Notes under the pieces: generated by a model
What the model was told of the DNA's origin: nothing
What the model saw: the letters and a program-made list of their open reading frames with translations, nothing else
Databases searched by the model: none
Shown: positions 27,539 to 39,825 of the stretch, piece after piece
Numbering within the stretch: the stretch's first letter is position 1
How the letters are laid out: every line of letters begins with the position of its first letter
Position numbers and translations under genes: made by a program
Source of the DNA: Palaemon carinicauda
Lineage: Eukaryota; Arthropoda; Malacostraca; Decapoda; Palaemonidae
NCBI RefSeq assembly: GCF_036898095.1
Contig: NC_090768.1
Coordinates: forward strand, 47,513,687 to 47,577,686
Length of the DNA stretch: 64,000 nt
Reading direction: 5' to 3'

Positions 27539-27939
27539 ATTCACACCCAGGGGGGTGGGTAGAGACCAGCAAAATATGTTTACATCATATGAGCTAAGAA
27601 TTTTTATTTCATTTTAGAAGTTATCAAAATAACTAAACAAAATAAATAGGTACCTGGTAAGGAAGTCGACTTGAACAATTACTCTGCCTTTTTAAGTACG
27701 TCTTCCTTACGGAGCCTCGCGATCCTCTTAGGATGCTGAGCGACCCCTAGGATCTGAAGTATCAAGGGTTGCAACCCATACAACAGGACCTCATCAAAAC
27801 CTCTAATCTAGGCGCTTCTCAAGAAATGACTTTGACCACCCGCCAAATCAACTAGGATGCGAAAGGCTTCTTAGCCTTCCGGACAACCCAAAAACAATAA
27901 TAAAAACATTTCAAGAGAAAGATTAAAAAGGTTATGGAA

Positions 27940-29105
27940 TTAGGGAATTGTAGTGGTTGAGCCCTCACCCACTACTGCACTCGCTGCTACGAATGGTCCC
28001 AGAGTGTAGCAGTTCTCGTAAAGAGACTGGACATCCTTAAGATAAAAAGACGCGAACACTGACTTGCTTTTCCAATAGGTTGCGTCGATTATACTTCGCA
28101 GAGATCTATTTTGTTTAAAGGCCACGGAAGTTGCGACAGCTCTAACTTCATGTGTCCTTACCTTCAGCAAAGCTTGGTCTTCCTCATTCAGATGGGAATG
28201 AGCTTCTCGTATTAACAGTCTGATAAAATAGGATAAAGCATTCTTTGACATAGGCAAAGATGGTTTCTTAACTGAACACCATAAAGCTTCAGACGGGCCT
28301 CGTAAAGATTTAGTTCGTTTTAAATAGAACTTAAGAGCTCTTACAGGGCATAAGACTCTTTCTAGTTCATTTCCAACCATACGATAAGCTTGGAATATCG
28401 AACGATTTTGGCCAAGGTCGAGAAGGCAGCTCGTTTTTGGCTAGAAAACCAAGTTGTAGAGAACATGTAGCCGTTTCAGATGAGAATCCGATGTTCTTGC
28501 TGAAGGCATGAATCTCACTGACTCTTTTAGCTATGGCTAAGCATACCAGGAAAAGAGTCTTTAAGGTGAGATCTTTCAGGGAGGCTGATTGTAGCGGCTC
28601 GAACCTGTCTGACATAAGGAATCTTAGTACCACGTCTAAATTCCAACCAGGTGTAACCAAACGACGCTCCTTAGTGGTCTCAAAAGACTTAAGGAGGTCC
28701 TGTAGATCTTTATTGTTGGAAAGATCTAAGCCTCTGTGACGGAAGACTGATGCCAACATGCTTCTGTAACCCTTGATAGTGGAAGCTGAAAGAGATCGTT
28801 CTTTCCTCAGATATAAGAGGAAGTCAGCTATTTGAGTTACAGAGGTACTGGTCGAGGATACGAATACTGACTTGCACCAGTTTCGGAAGATTTCCCACTT
28901 CGATTGGTAGACTCTAAGGGTGGATGTTCTCCTTGCTCTAGCAATCGCTCTGGCTGCCTCCTTCGAAAAGCCTCTAGCTCTCGAGAGTCTTTCGATAGTC
29001 TGAAGGCAGTCAGACGAAGAGCGTGGAGGCCTTGGTGTACCTTCTTTACGTGTGGCTGACGTAGAAGGTCCACCCTTAGGGGAAGTGTTCTGGGAACGTC
29101 TACTA
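27940..29105 (-). pseudogene. Tyrosine recombinase of DIRS C, one frameshift
   Basis: Closely related to the YR of B. It has LQTIERLSRARGFSKEA, VYQSKWEIFRNWC, AKRVSEIHAFS (first catalytic Arg), THEVRAVATSVAF (His and second Arg) and FASFYLKDVQS (Tyr). A frameshift near 28,370-28,380 splits it into 27,940-28,380 and a part above. The upstream frame continues open under the RNase H gene to about 30,013, as in B. With only one lesion it decayed little, but it is not functional as read. Confidence 0.88.
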
Positions 29106-30045
29106 GCCATCGAAGTACCTCGGTGAACCATTCTCTCGCGGGCCAGAGGGGAGCAACTAGCGTCAACCTTGTCCCTTCGTGAGAGGCGAACTTCTGCAGT
29201 ACCTTGTTGACAATCTTGAACGGAGGGAATGCATATAGATCTAGATGTGACCAATCTAGGAGAAAGGCATCTATATGAACTGCTGCTGGGTCTGGGATTG
29301 GTGAGCAAAATATTGGGAGCCTCTTGGTCATCGAGGTTGCGAAGAGATCTATGGTTGGCTGGCCCCAGGTGGCCCAAAGTCTCTTGCATACATCCTTGTG
29401 GAGGGTCCATTCTGTTGGAATTATTTGTCCCTTCCGACTGAGACAATCTGCCATGACATTCAAGTTGCCTTGGATGAACCTCGTTCCTAGTGATATGTTT
29501 AGACCTTTTGACCAAGTGAGGAGGTCCCTTGCGATCTCGTACAACGTCAGAGAGTAGGTCCCTCCTTGCTTGCAGATGTACGCCAAAGCCGTGGTGTTGT
29601 CCGAGTTCACCTCCACCACTTTGCCTTGAAGGAGAGACCTGAAGCTTTTCCAGGCCAGACGTACTGCCAGTAGCTCCTTGCAGTTGAAATGCATTGTCCT
29701 TTGACTCGAGTTCCATATCCCCGAGCATTCCCGACCGTCTAATGTCGCACCCCAGCCTACGTTCGATGCGTCCGAGAAGAGAACGTGGTTGGGAGTCTGA
29801 ACAGCCAGGGGAAGACCCTCTCTTAGGTTGATATTGTCCTTTCACCAAGTCAGACAAGACTTTATCTTTTCGGAAACCGGGATCGAGACCGCTTCTAGCG
29901 TCTTGTCCTTTTTCCAGTGAAAAGCTAGATGGTATTGAAGAGGACGGAGGTGTAGTCTTCCTAGTGACACAAATTGATCCACGGATGACAGTGTCCCTAC
30001 CAGACTCATCCACAGCCTGACTGAGCAGCGTTCCTTCTTCAGCAT
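28837..30045 (-). pseudogene. RNase H - methyltransferase-like part of DIRS C pol, RT deleted
   Basis: It starts abruptly in the RT thumb (SVRLWMSLVGTLSSVDQF at 29,950-30,045), where B has SVRQWMSLTGTLSSLALF. The catalytic RT core is missing because Gag-like sequence is joined directly at about 30,046. A stop lies at about 29,842. RNase H follows (FNCKELLAVRLAW, VEVNSDNTTALAYICKQGG, RFIQGNLNVMADCLSR), then IDLFATSMTKRLP to LYAFPPF. No reverse transcriptase activity is possible from this copy. Confidence 0.85.
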
Positions 30046-32317
30046 CTTCTGGATGGATAGCAGGGCTGGGGGCTGATCGTCTTGTTGTTCAGCAACGTCC
30101 TCATCAGAGGGTTCCTCATCCGAAACTGATGAGGAAACGGCAACGGAGTGGGCAACGTCTGGCTCGCTGAATCCGGTCGCACTGGTGGATGCGTGACGGA
30201 GCCGGACGCAATATCATGGAACTGCTGCACAGTCTGTGAACTGTCAACAACCATGGGTGCGCGAGGAAGCACAGCGTCAACCCGAGACTGTCTAGACCGT
30301 CTGGGTTGTGCAGTCAACACCCTACCGGGTTGCTGAGGTTGACGCACTGCCTCAAAACAAGTCACCTCTGCTGGTTGTTGAACTTCCTGAACGTCAACAA
30401 CCACCTCCGAGCGTCGCTTAATGTCAACGTGCGGCTGGCAACCCACACTGGGTCGCATCGGTGGAGGAACCACCTCAACTGGCAGACGCGAGTAGGTTAC
30501 CTCAGCGTCAACAGGGCGCACAACCGACCGGTTGGAAGGTTGTTGGCCAGAAGGTTCTTCTCCGCATTTAAGTCCTCTATCAAGGACGCAAGCTTGGACT
30601 GCATGTCTTGCAGCAAAGCCCATTTAGGGTCTACGGGAGCAGGTGTGGCCACAGACGGGGTTAGCGACTGAGGCGGAACCGTTTACCATCCCTGAAAGCC
30701 TTGTTATGCGTGACATAATAGTACAGCAAAACTTCAAAGGCTCGACAACAGCTGTGAAGTTGACCTGTAAACAACTTGGAGCGTCTCCTGGCTAGGCGCC
30801 AGGGAGAGTCTACCAGAATTGAGAAGTCTATCTGGGCAGAGGCATGAACTCCCAAGCCGAGAACTTCTCTCGTGTCATATCAGACTCTCGCTCTATAAAC
30901 CAGTTTAAAAGAAGGGAAAGCAAAGGCTGTATCCCCCAAACTCCTCCTGGTGAAAAACCAGTCGCCTAGCCAACGTAACGCTCTCTAGGAGAGCGAGAGA
31001 GCACTAGCTTAAAAACAACGGCTTCGAAGTAGCTAGGCCTAGTGTAAGCTCAGACGTTTAGGCGAACGAGGAGCAGCAGTTACAAAAAGATCCGAACGAA
31101 GATCCTTAAAAAAATCATCATGATTTAATTAAAGTCCATAGGAGGCTAAGCAGCTTTAGGCTCCTCTCCATCTGACAGAGTCCTCAAGGGAATATCAGTA
31201 GGAGGGAGAACAGCAACTTCCTCATCTACAGGAACCTTGTCCGATAAAAACTGAGTCTCTCACTGGTGCATTAGTAGCGGACCAGAACGCAACGTCATGT
31301 AACTGCTTGACAGTCTGTGAACTGTCAACAACTGAACTGTCAACCACAACAGGTGCGTGAGGACGCACAGCGTCCACTCGAGACTGCTTTGACTGCCTAG
31401 ACTGAGCAGTCAAAACAACTCTAGAATGCGGAGGTTGACGCACAGCGTCAAAACAAGTCAACTCCGATTGTTAGTGAACGTCTTGAACGTCAACAGGAGC
31501 ATCAGCCAGTGGCCTAACGTCCAAATGCGGCTGAAAAACCACACGAGACCGCATCGAGTGTGGTTCTAAACAACCTGACTGACGTGACTAAGCTACGCCA
31601 ACGTCAACAGTAAGCACAAAGGAACGTTAGGTTGGCTGAAAGCCAGGATATCGATGAGATAAACGGCTAGACTCAACGGACTAATCGGCAGAATAGTCTT
31701 CCATAAGGGAGGCAAGCATATACTGCATGTTTTGCCATACCACCCTTTAAGGATCAATGGAAATGGTTGTGGTAATAGACGAGGGTAACGTCTGTGACCG
31801 CAACACTTTGCCTACAAAAAAAGACTCTCGGAGTCTGTGTTACGCTTTTGTTAGGCGGCGAGCAGTTATCCGATGACTGCATAGGGTCAGAGCTGTCCTA
31901 ATGGCTGTAACCAGGACGCTGGACCTGTCCTGAAAGGACTGACTTTCACTTAAGGGCTTCGAAACCTTGTGACAGGTTTCTTATGCGAAAAGCCTACGGA
32001 TGGCGAGGAGAAACAACGTCTCTCTCGTCTTATGGTAGGGGAGATCTTGGTAAGATACACCCGATACCATAGAGGGAAAACGTCTGTTCGTTGGTCAAGG
32101 CCTCTCGAACCCATAAGTCGTTTGACATTACTTCTCCCCTGGGCTTGGGAGCTTGTAAGAGGTCCCGGACTAGGTGAACGACAGGCACGAACAGACGAAC
32201 CCTCGGACGCAACACTGTAACACTTTGCGCCTCGGACGCAACACTGTAACACTTTGCGCATATCACTTTATCACTTCGATTTTCTGTTTTGCACTTATTT
32301 CTACCTGAAACACGCAA
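30046..32317 (-). pseudogene. Gag of DIRS C, duplicated and scrambled
   Basis: Right to left: VRACRSPSPGPLTSSQAQGR (near 32,150), matching B Gag; a Val/Gln-rich middle (31,222-31,461, DAVRQPPHSRVVLTAQSR); a core piece VHASAQIDFSILVDSPWR (30,790-30,855), equal to the B core; then the middle region a second time (30,060-30,620, EAVRQPQQPGRVLTAQPR), fused to the RT thumb. So the order is middle, core, middle, which a simple deletion cannot give. It carries stops and shifts. The Cys-pair N-terminus is missing. Confidence 0.7.
32203..32262. repeat. 29 bp tandem duplication in the Gag start of DIRS C
   Basis: CCTCGGACGCAACACTGTAA and the following CACTTTGCG occur twice in a row without change. Confidence 0.9.
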
Positions 32318-33416
32318 TTCTACCCTTCATTAAAAGGTAGTAATTGCGAAATTAGTCGTATAATGCAAGCTCATAATACCAGCAAAAAACAGAAAACATA
32401 TTTTAAGATAAAAAGAAAAATCAGTGGCTGGGAAAGAGACTAAACACTAGTTCATATAACTACGTTTTCAATCTCTCACCGCACATAGCCTGGGGACGAG
32501 AATAAAAACCTAAAAACGTTTTATCCTTCCTCCCCGTACAGCGACTAGGGACGTGAGTAACACGAGAACAACGTTACCCGCTTGAACGGAACGTTTTCTC
32601 TCCTCTCTCTCCCTCCGTCTCTATCTCTCTTGATTTCGCACCTAAGAGAAGAGCCCAATTATATATCGTCAAAAAAAAAAAAAAACATGTTATTTGACTA
32701 AAGGAAAAAACTGAAAGGTTTTTCAAATAAAAAGTTCCTTTAATTTAGAATTTAAAACATTTAAGCTAAGAAAGAATGAACAAAACGTCAGAATCGATTT
32801 ACTCTTACTGCAAAGTGAAACCGTGATACACTCTCTCTCTATCGTAACGATAGAGCGCATGTTGAACGTCCTGAACGTCAACAACTGCGTAGCATAAATA
32901 AACTAAACGTTAGTTCATCTTTGAAAACAGTACGAAGACTATCAAAGAAATTCTTTCATAAAATATTACATTTAAAAAGTTTTAAATCCTTAGCTCTTTA
33001 AAAGCTAAAGACGATATAAAGGGCTCAACGTTGATTAACTTCGGTTTCCAAGTTAGGACCGCCTATTCTCAGGAAAGGTCTATATAAACAAAGCATTAAA
33101 ATTTATTTTTATATGTTTATAAAAAATGGAAAGTTAATCGAAGAGGCCTAATAAAGGCGGAGAGATATAAAATATATATAGGAAAATCTATAACGTGATA
33201 AGATAATTACTAAAAGCCTAAACACACTTCCGTCTAAGGGAAGGGTCGGCCATTTAAAAGTGAAAGAAAGTCCATACTCTGTCACCATAATTAAATCTAT
33301 CCAAAACGAGTTCAAGTTTTAAGATGAAGATAAAACACCTGCATAGCGAAAGCTCAAAACTAGAATATAGTACTTCACCAAATAGTTGTGAAAACAAATC
33401 CAGTTAGCAACAGAGA

Positions 33417-33587
33417 GAAAATTGAGTTCTTTGTTTACAATGAGTAATGGGTATCTGAACGACAGATGGCGCTGTTGAGTACACCCCCTACCTGTGTAGC
33501 GATCGCTGGCGAATTTTTCCGTAGAGTTTTCTGTCGAGCAACAGAGTTGCAGCTATTATAATCACCGGCTAAGTTAAATATTGAAAA
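33417..33587. repeat. Right inverted terminal repeat of DIRS C
   Basis: Partner of 27,205-27,400. The outer tip TTAAATATTGAAAA recurs reversed in the ICR. Confidence 0.85.
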
Positions 33588-34055
33588 TATCAAAATTTGA
33601 TACTTCTATCCTCTCCCCATGTTAATAACGCTTCCTCTCTAGCAGCTTTGTTTAATCGACACTTATCCATATTTTTTTTATTTCTTATTTTCTTTCTTTT
33701 CCATAAGCTTAAACCTCTAGGAAGTAATGAAACAATCGTATTAGTTAATGGTAAGAAACGAAACGATACTCCATAGTCCCTTTGTTATTTCAGTTTTGAA
33801 GGTTAAACAATTCCCTATCCTCTTAACACAACAAGTTAGTGGAGAGGGGGGTGGCCATGTACAGTATATGATCATCAGGTTAGTATATAAATAACAAATT
33901 TTATTATTAAAAAATTCTGTTTATTTCCATGACCCTCTTTTGGTGTTCATACTGCTGATTGCCAGCTGTATTAATGAATGAATGATTGGTAATATTCAGC
34001 TATCATAACAGCAATAGTCATTTATGCCAATTGGAACAGGCTTAATAAACATTAA
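33588..34055. other. AT-rich spacer between DIRS C and Tigger
   Basis: No intact gene. Near 33,600-33,680 the minus strand reads CRLNKAAREEALLTWGED, perhaps a LINE relic, but too short to assign. Confidence 0.4.
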
Positions 34056-34057
34056 TA

Positions 34058-34081
34058 CAGTAAGCCCTCGCTACTTCGCGG
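34058..34081. repeat. Left terminal inverted repeat of Tigger
   Basis: It begins CAGTAAGCCCTCGCTACTTC and is followed by a subterminal CGCGGATT motif. It matches the mirrored right end of the short relative at 48,723-49,541 closely. Confidence 0.88.
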
Positions 34082-34245
34082 TTCGATCATCGCGGATTCA
34101 CCACTTCACGGATTTTTTTCATAACCCATATATATAAACATATTGCGGATTTTCCGGAAATTTCGAAAATACCACGATATATAAAGACCCCAAATACGAT
34201 ATTTCGTTACCTGTAATTCCATTTTCTGGGTCGAACCTGTGACGG

Positions 34246-34521
34246 CCGGCGAAAAAGTCCTTCTTTGTACTTTTTCTGATATAAATCTTCCAAATATACC
34301 AGAGAAAATTAAAAGCATGGAATGCAGAGGTTACAACCCTCGCGCGAGCACCTTGTTGGTGTCGTATATCTAACAAGGGCGTTTGTAAAACACTATTCAC
34401 AGGCTGTCTTCCATTTAGATAATCCCTTCATCAAAGGGGGAGGGCCGTGACAGGCCCTAGAGAATACAGTTGGGTTACCCTACCGACACCCACCACTCGC
34501 GCTCACTAGGTCATCCTTCTG
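34246..34521. repeat. Left inverted terminal repeat of DIRS D
   Basis: Base-by-base reading against the reverse complement of 41,443-41,718 shows no difference over 276 bp. The match ends at CCTTCTG, where left continues TTTTGG and right continues CAAGAA. Confidence 0.95.
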
Positions 34522-35549
34522 TTTTGGACTAGCCAGCAAAGTTGATAAGTGTTTTGCCCAGTGTTTTTCGAAGTGATTGTCGTTAATTCAACATGACTGA
34601 CGTTGATACTTCACCCTTACCAATGTTAAGTACCATAGTTTGTTTTGGCAGCTTTTGACAGTACCGGGCATTTGTTCTGTTTCCAATATGGTGGTTTTTA
34701 GTTTTGGAAGCGATTGTCTTGCCGAGGTATCGGCAGCCATTTTGGGTTATGTTCGCTTCGGTAAATATTCTAGTTAATTTTGCCCATCTGGTACTCTGTC
34801 ATCTTGGTTATATCACTTACGTTTTATGGCCTTTTAGTGTTATCATTAATTTTTACTATGGTATTTATTTGCTTGCAAGTCCAATTTGGACCTATAAAGA
34901 ATAGCGAATTAAAGTTTAGCGATTTAGTCTGTTAGTTTGTTCTCGCCTCAGAGGCTTCGATTTAGACTATATCCTTGTTTTTTTGTTACGTTATTCTTCG
35001 TTCTTGGTTATTACTAAGAAAAGCAATCAATTTTATTAATGTTCTTGTTTTATTGTGTGATGTTAGTTTTTTATTATGTAACCTTGAGAGCGAAAACAGA
35101 CTGCTCGTTCCCTGTTCTACAGATATGAGTTATTCCTTCTCTCGTTTTCTTTGTTAGCTCGAGTAAGAGAGGTGAATTTCCCGTTCTCCGTTTTTATACG
35201 ATCACGAGTTATTCAAGCCTCCTCTTAGTATCAGAGTTGATGATAGTACGTTTAATATTATAAACGTTTTTATTGATGTGGTTACTGTTAATATAGCTAA
35301 CAATATTAATAGGTACGTTAGTGTATGAGTCATTAATTGGGGTCGTTTTATACCGACACCCTTAGCTCTTAAGTTATGCTTAGCTCCGCCTTGAGTTATG
35401 CTCCGTTATATGGATACTCATTGGGTGAGAACTAGTTAACGTTCAGGAGCAGATTTTGGAGTGCAACGGTGTAATCCGGCACTCGGACTCCGGCTGAAGC
35501 CTTTTACACACGAACCTTTGTCATGTTTGATCATAATTACACCGTTACG

Positions 35550-36092
35550 GCCGGCTTCACGGGAGATAACACAATCATTCATTGAGGTTAATGTTATCGT
35601 ACCGGGAACGGTCACGATATCACGGTGACGGGCCTTTGCTACCGGATCTCCGGTACAAACAGAGATCAAGCAGACGGCCAGAACCGGAGTTAACAATGTG
35701 ATACCGATGAAGACTAAACAGTTTCATTATTACGGTCCCTTTTTCATCGAATCTCCGGCTTCACTGGAGATAACACAAACATTCAGTATTAGAGAATGTT
35801 ATCGTACCGCTAAGGATCACGTTTTCACGATGACGGACCTTTGTCACTAGTTCTCCGTTACAAACAGAGATCAATCAGACGATCAGAATCGGGGTATGAA
35901 CCCCTTTTTCATAAATAATCACAATATCGTTATTACGTTCCTTTTCATCGAAGCTCCGGCTTAACCGGATATCGTACAGGCGATCAGCATTGAGGTTAAT
36001 ATTAGTTTTCCTCTGGTGTTCACGTTGTCACTATGACGGACCTTTGTACCGGGGATTGTTACCGGAGCTCCGTTACAGACAGAGCTCACTCA
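35550..36092. repeat. About 203 bp tandem repeats in the DIRS D leader
   Basis: CCGGCTT starts recur at about 35,550, 35,756 and 35,957. Each unit contains GACGGRCCTTTG and CTCCGKTACARACAGAG. Two full units and a partial third, diverged. Confidence 0.8.
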
Positions 36093-36244
36093 GACCACGG
36101 GTGGCCAATCTCTTGTTTTGCTGTAAAGGAAAGGATTTAACATGAATACAAAGTAAACTGTACTTACTTTAATGACACTTTGAATTTGCGTTGGTAATAT
36201 TCATTAGTTATTCTTGAAAGTCCAAATAAAAATATATGAACATA

Positions 36245-36703
36245 ACTATGCCTATATTTATGCATATATTTAATTCTAACTATGTATAAATATGGATAAA
36301 TATCCATACAACATCATGTTCAAATAGAAATGAATTGATTATGCCTATATTTATGCATATATTTAATTCTAACTATGTATAAATATGGATAAATATCCAT
36401 ACAACATCGTGTTCAAATAGAAATAAATTGATTATGCCTATATTTATGCATTTTCAATTCTAACTATGCCTAAATATGAATAAATATCCATACAACATAG
36501 TGTTCAAATAGAAATAAATTGATTGTGCCTATATTTGTGCATATTCAATTCTAACTATACCTAAATATGAATAAATATTCATACAACATCGTGTTCAAAT
36601 AGAAATAAATTGATTATGCCTATATTTATACATATTCAATTCTAACTATGCCTAAATATGAATAAATATCCATACAACATAGTGTTCAAATAGAAATAAG
36701 TTT
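36245..36703. repeat. 91-93 bp AT-rich minisatellite, five copies
   Basis: Unit starts at about 36,245, 36,338, 36,431, 36,522 and 36,613. Each contains ATGCCTATATTTATGCAT, TAAATATCCATACAACAT and GTTCAAATAGAAAT variants. Confidence 0.92.
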
Positions 36704-37062
36704 CCACTCAGTACTGGGAACCAAACGTTGGCCCCTTCTAATGAAGGGCCGGGTCGAGACTAACCATGCCATGAGAGGCTATCTACTGTTCCTTGAAACT
36801 CTGGTCAGTGAACAGATGAATCAATAGAATACTAATAGCCAGTAAATAATGTTAGACCCGGTTCTGAACGTCTGAGTCAGGGGTGGCCAACCTGTGGCGG
36901 ATGCGCCAACAGTGTCACATTTCATGAATACAAGTGTCGAACTATACCCCAAAAGATAGTACATTAAATGATTTTTCTTTAAAAATGATTTTTATGAGTT
37001 GTACAGTTGATCCCAGCCTGTGAATAGGATCACTAACCAAAGTTCAAGGAACATCCAGACTT

Positions 37063-37082
37063 ATGTCCCCTTTCTTTTACAG
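37063..37082 (+). promoter_or_regulatory. Probable 3' splice site before the DIRS D Gag region
   Basis: TATGTCCCCTTTCTTTTACAG is a strong pyrimidine tract with terminal CAG (AG at 37081-37082). It precedes the first Gag-like text, a position comparable to the site at 1906 in element G. The donor is not identified. Confidence 0.4.
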
Positions 37083-37900
37083 AAGGTTCGCCTACATGGT
37101 TCCCGTCAGGATGATGATGAATCTCTCTGGCCTGCAAGAGAGGCTCTCCGCCCTTGGTTATCAAGGTTGGGAAGAAATGCTCCATCTAGAGGTCCCTATC
37201 TCCTCAGAGTGTCCTCTCTAAGGTTGGACGACGACCCCATGGACGGGCAGGTAGGTGGGGATGAATTTTGAGCCTTCAGCTTTGCAATTACCTACGTCAC
37301 CGACCTAGGACCCTTAATGGATCCTGATGTTCATGTTACCCTGCATAAACCGTGACTGCTAAAAGCAACACATTCTAGGGAAAACCAAGGGGCTATGACG
37401 GAGCTCAAAAGTATGGTAGTGAGTCAGATCCATTCAGGAACTCAGAAGTTTCCCCCTACAGCCCCAGGCATATCGAAGTAACCTCCTTCGATAAAAACAA
37501 CGCATAGAGATTTGCCTTACATGTTCCATATATAGATGGTACCATAAATCTGGATGGCATAGACATCCTCCCTCTGGGGGACCTAGAATTTACTCCCAGG
37601 TACTAGAATTCCCGTTCAACGGATTCATTCGATTGAAAGAGATTGCCTTGGTTAGGTTAGACAAGGTACCGAAGGTAACAGTATTATTTCCTAAAGGGCA
37701 GGCCCGATCTGTCTGGACCAGGATGTTGTCAGTCTGGGGGTTACGATAATTCCAAGATCTGCCCTTCCAATTCGACCTACACGTTTGATGGTCTGATCGG
37801 GTTAGTTGTGGGAAATACGTTCTGTCTGAGGCCTCTATCAGACAGGAATCGATAGTCGGTTACCCACTCGTCATCACAGCCTCCCTCCGATTCGACGTCT
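37083..37900 (+). pseudogene. Putative Gag region of DIRS D, degraded
   Basis: Just after the splice-like site one frame reads MVPVRMMMNLSGLQERLSAL, then GWEEMLHLEVP, a helical stretch; frames then change. Position between leader and RT implies Gag. I cannot align it securely to the other Gags, and much of 37,260-37,900 has no long frame. Confidence 0.35.
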
Positions 37901-39640
37901 ATGCATCCAAATCCCCCTCATCAGGTGGTCTACCTCACTGATTCCCCAGGTACACAGCCCAACCCCGTTGGGATGTTTTACCTGCATACAGCCCTAGATC
38001 CGAACCCTCAGGCTCCTCTCGTGGACACCAGAGAGGAAGCTACAGGAGTAGAAGACAGTCTCGCCATCGAGACGGACCTAGAAAAAAGGGGGCTCGGAGA
38101 AGGAAAGTACCTAGATTCACCCCCTCACAACGCGGTGGTCCCGGTAGGGGGTAGACTTTACCACTTTCGAGACCATTGGACCTTCGGTCTGTGGGCTCTT
38201 AGCATAATCTCTAAAGGTTTGAGGTGAAAATGGTCACAAGGTCCTCCTCCTCCACCAGTGACCTTCTCCCAGAAATCCACTCCCATCCTGGAAGAGTACA
38301 CCACAGGGTTACTCAAGAAGAAGCAATCAAACGGGATCGATCACTGAAGTTCCAAAGCCACCTGTTCACAATTCCGAAGAAAGGCTTGGCGGCATTGAGA
38401 GTGGACCTGGACTTGTCAAGCTAAACTCTTACATTCTCTGCGACAAGTTCCGGATGTTGACTATCTCTCAGGTACGGACCTTACTTCCCCGTAGGACCGT
38501 CACCACCTCTGTCGATCTTACCGACGACTATTATCTTGCGCCTTTAGCTCGAAACTTCTCTTCTTATCTGGGTTTCCGCCTAAGCAGGAAAGCCTTTGTG
38601 TTCAAGACATGCCCTCTGGCCTCAATATTGATCCCAGGATATTCACAAAACTAGGAGAGAGAGTGTTAGAACAACTCAGGAACCAAGAGATACAGATCAT
38701 TGCTTATCTGGCCGGTTGGCTCATTTGGGCCCGGCCGGTCATAGAAGGCAACAGAGCTACGAAGGAATTATTCCAATTTCTCGACAACCTGTGATTTCGG
38801 GTCAATCTCCAAAAAATCTCGCCTGCAACCATCAGTCCGCTTAGAATGGTTAGCCATTCAGTGGGACCTTTCGAAGCACACGTTGTCTCTCCCTTCCAAA
38901 AGGTAAGAGGAATAGTTTCCAAGATCAAAAAATTTTCTCAAACACAAACAGGTGTCCGAAGAGCCTTAGAAAGTATCCTCGGACTTTTCCAATTCACTTC
39001 AGTAACAGATCTAATAAAAGCCAAACTCAAAGACATCAATCGAGTTTGGAGAAAGAGAGCTACAGTACCTATAAGAGACATGGTCTCGAAGATCCCCTCT
39101 GTCTTGAAAATGAGACTACACCCATGGTCCGAACCGAAGGACCTCTCCAAATCGGTTCCTCTACAATTCCCACCTCCACAAGTGACATTCCATACAGCCG
39201 CGTCTCTAAGTGGATGGGGGGGATTACTCCGAACATCAGATGTTTCAGGTTCTTGGTCACTCTCCATGAAACAGTCCCATATCATTGTTCTCAAAGCCAT
39301 GGCAGTGTTCTTGACCCTGAAGAGAGACTCTCCTCCGAGGTCGACCCACATCAGAGTAGTGTCAGACAGCACAGACGCAGTACACTACGTCAACAGGGGA
39401 GGATCCAAGTCACCCAACCTGAATCAGATCCTGGTCACTATCTTCGCCTGGGCAACAGAAGAGAACTGGTTCCTGTCAGCACCTCACCTAGCGGGAGGCC
39501 AGAATGTGAGAGCGGACTCACTATCCAGGACGGATCCACTGGAGTCAGAATGGTCTCTAGACATAATTTCATTCCGGTGGATACTCAGGCTCGTTCCAGG
39601 CCTCCAGGTAGATCTATTCGCAACTCAGATGAATCACTAA
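37901..39640 (+). pseudogene. RT - RNase H of DIRS D, active site lost
   Basis: The start is visible as GGRLYHFRDHWTFGLWALS (38,140-38,210). RT fingers and palm follow in broken frames (TTSVDLTDDYYLAPLARNFS, 38,495-38,555). The catalytic box reads AYLAGWLIW at 38,702-38,728, where B, A and E have YLDD, so both Asp are gone. RNase H at 38,846-39,640 is open: VSDSTDAVHYVNRGG, AGGQNVRADSLSR, then LQVDLFATQMNH, where the frame ends. The methyltransferase-like region continues in broken frames to about 39,720. Inactive enzyme. Confidence 0.85.
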
Positions 39641-39825
39641 CTTCCTTGTTATGTGACCCCAACCCTGGACCCTCGGGCTTATGCCATGGACGCATTACCC
39701 CGGGATTGGAACCATTAGAAGAAGATTTCCCTATCTCCCCCAGGGAATCTTCTAAAAACTTTTACACAAACTACGCTCCTTCCCGGGCGCAGTGGCTTTA
39801 GTACCACCTCACTGGCCAAGAACAG

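Larger units (their letters stand above)
27205..33587 (-). mobile_element. DIRS-type retrotransposon C, rearranged relative of B
   Basis: Same family as B: the sequence beside the ICR (CACACCCAGGGGGGTGGGT) and most of YR and RNase H match closely. Ends are fixed by the ICR at 27,448-27,538, which joins reverse complements of 27,205-27,255 and about 33,552-33,587. ITRs are 27,205-27,400 and 33,417-33,587 with a few differences. Most of RT, including the YLDD box, is gone, and Gag is scrambled. The leader 32,318-33,416 is AT-rich with no gene. This copy cannot move by itself but keeps both ends. Confidence 0.88.

Noticed and set aside
38704..38928. Minus-strand frames inside DIRS D.
   Set aside because: They are antisense to RT text and have no motif.
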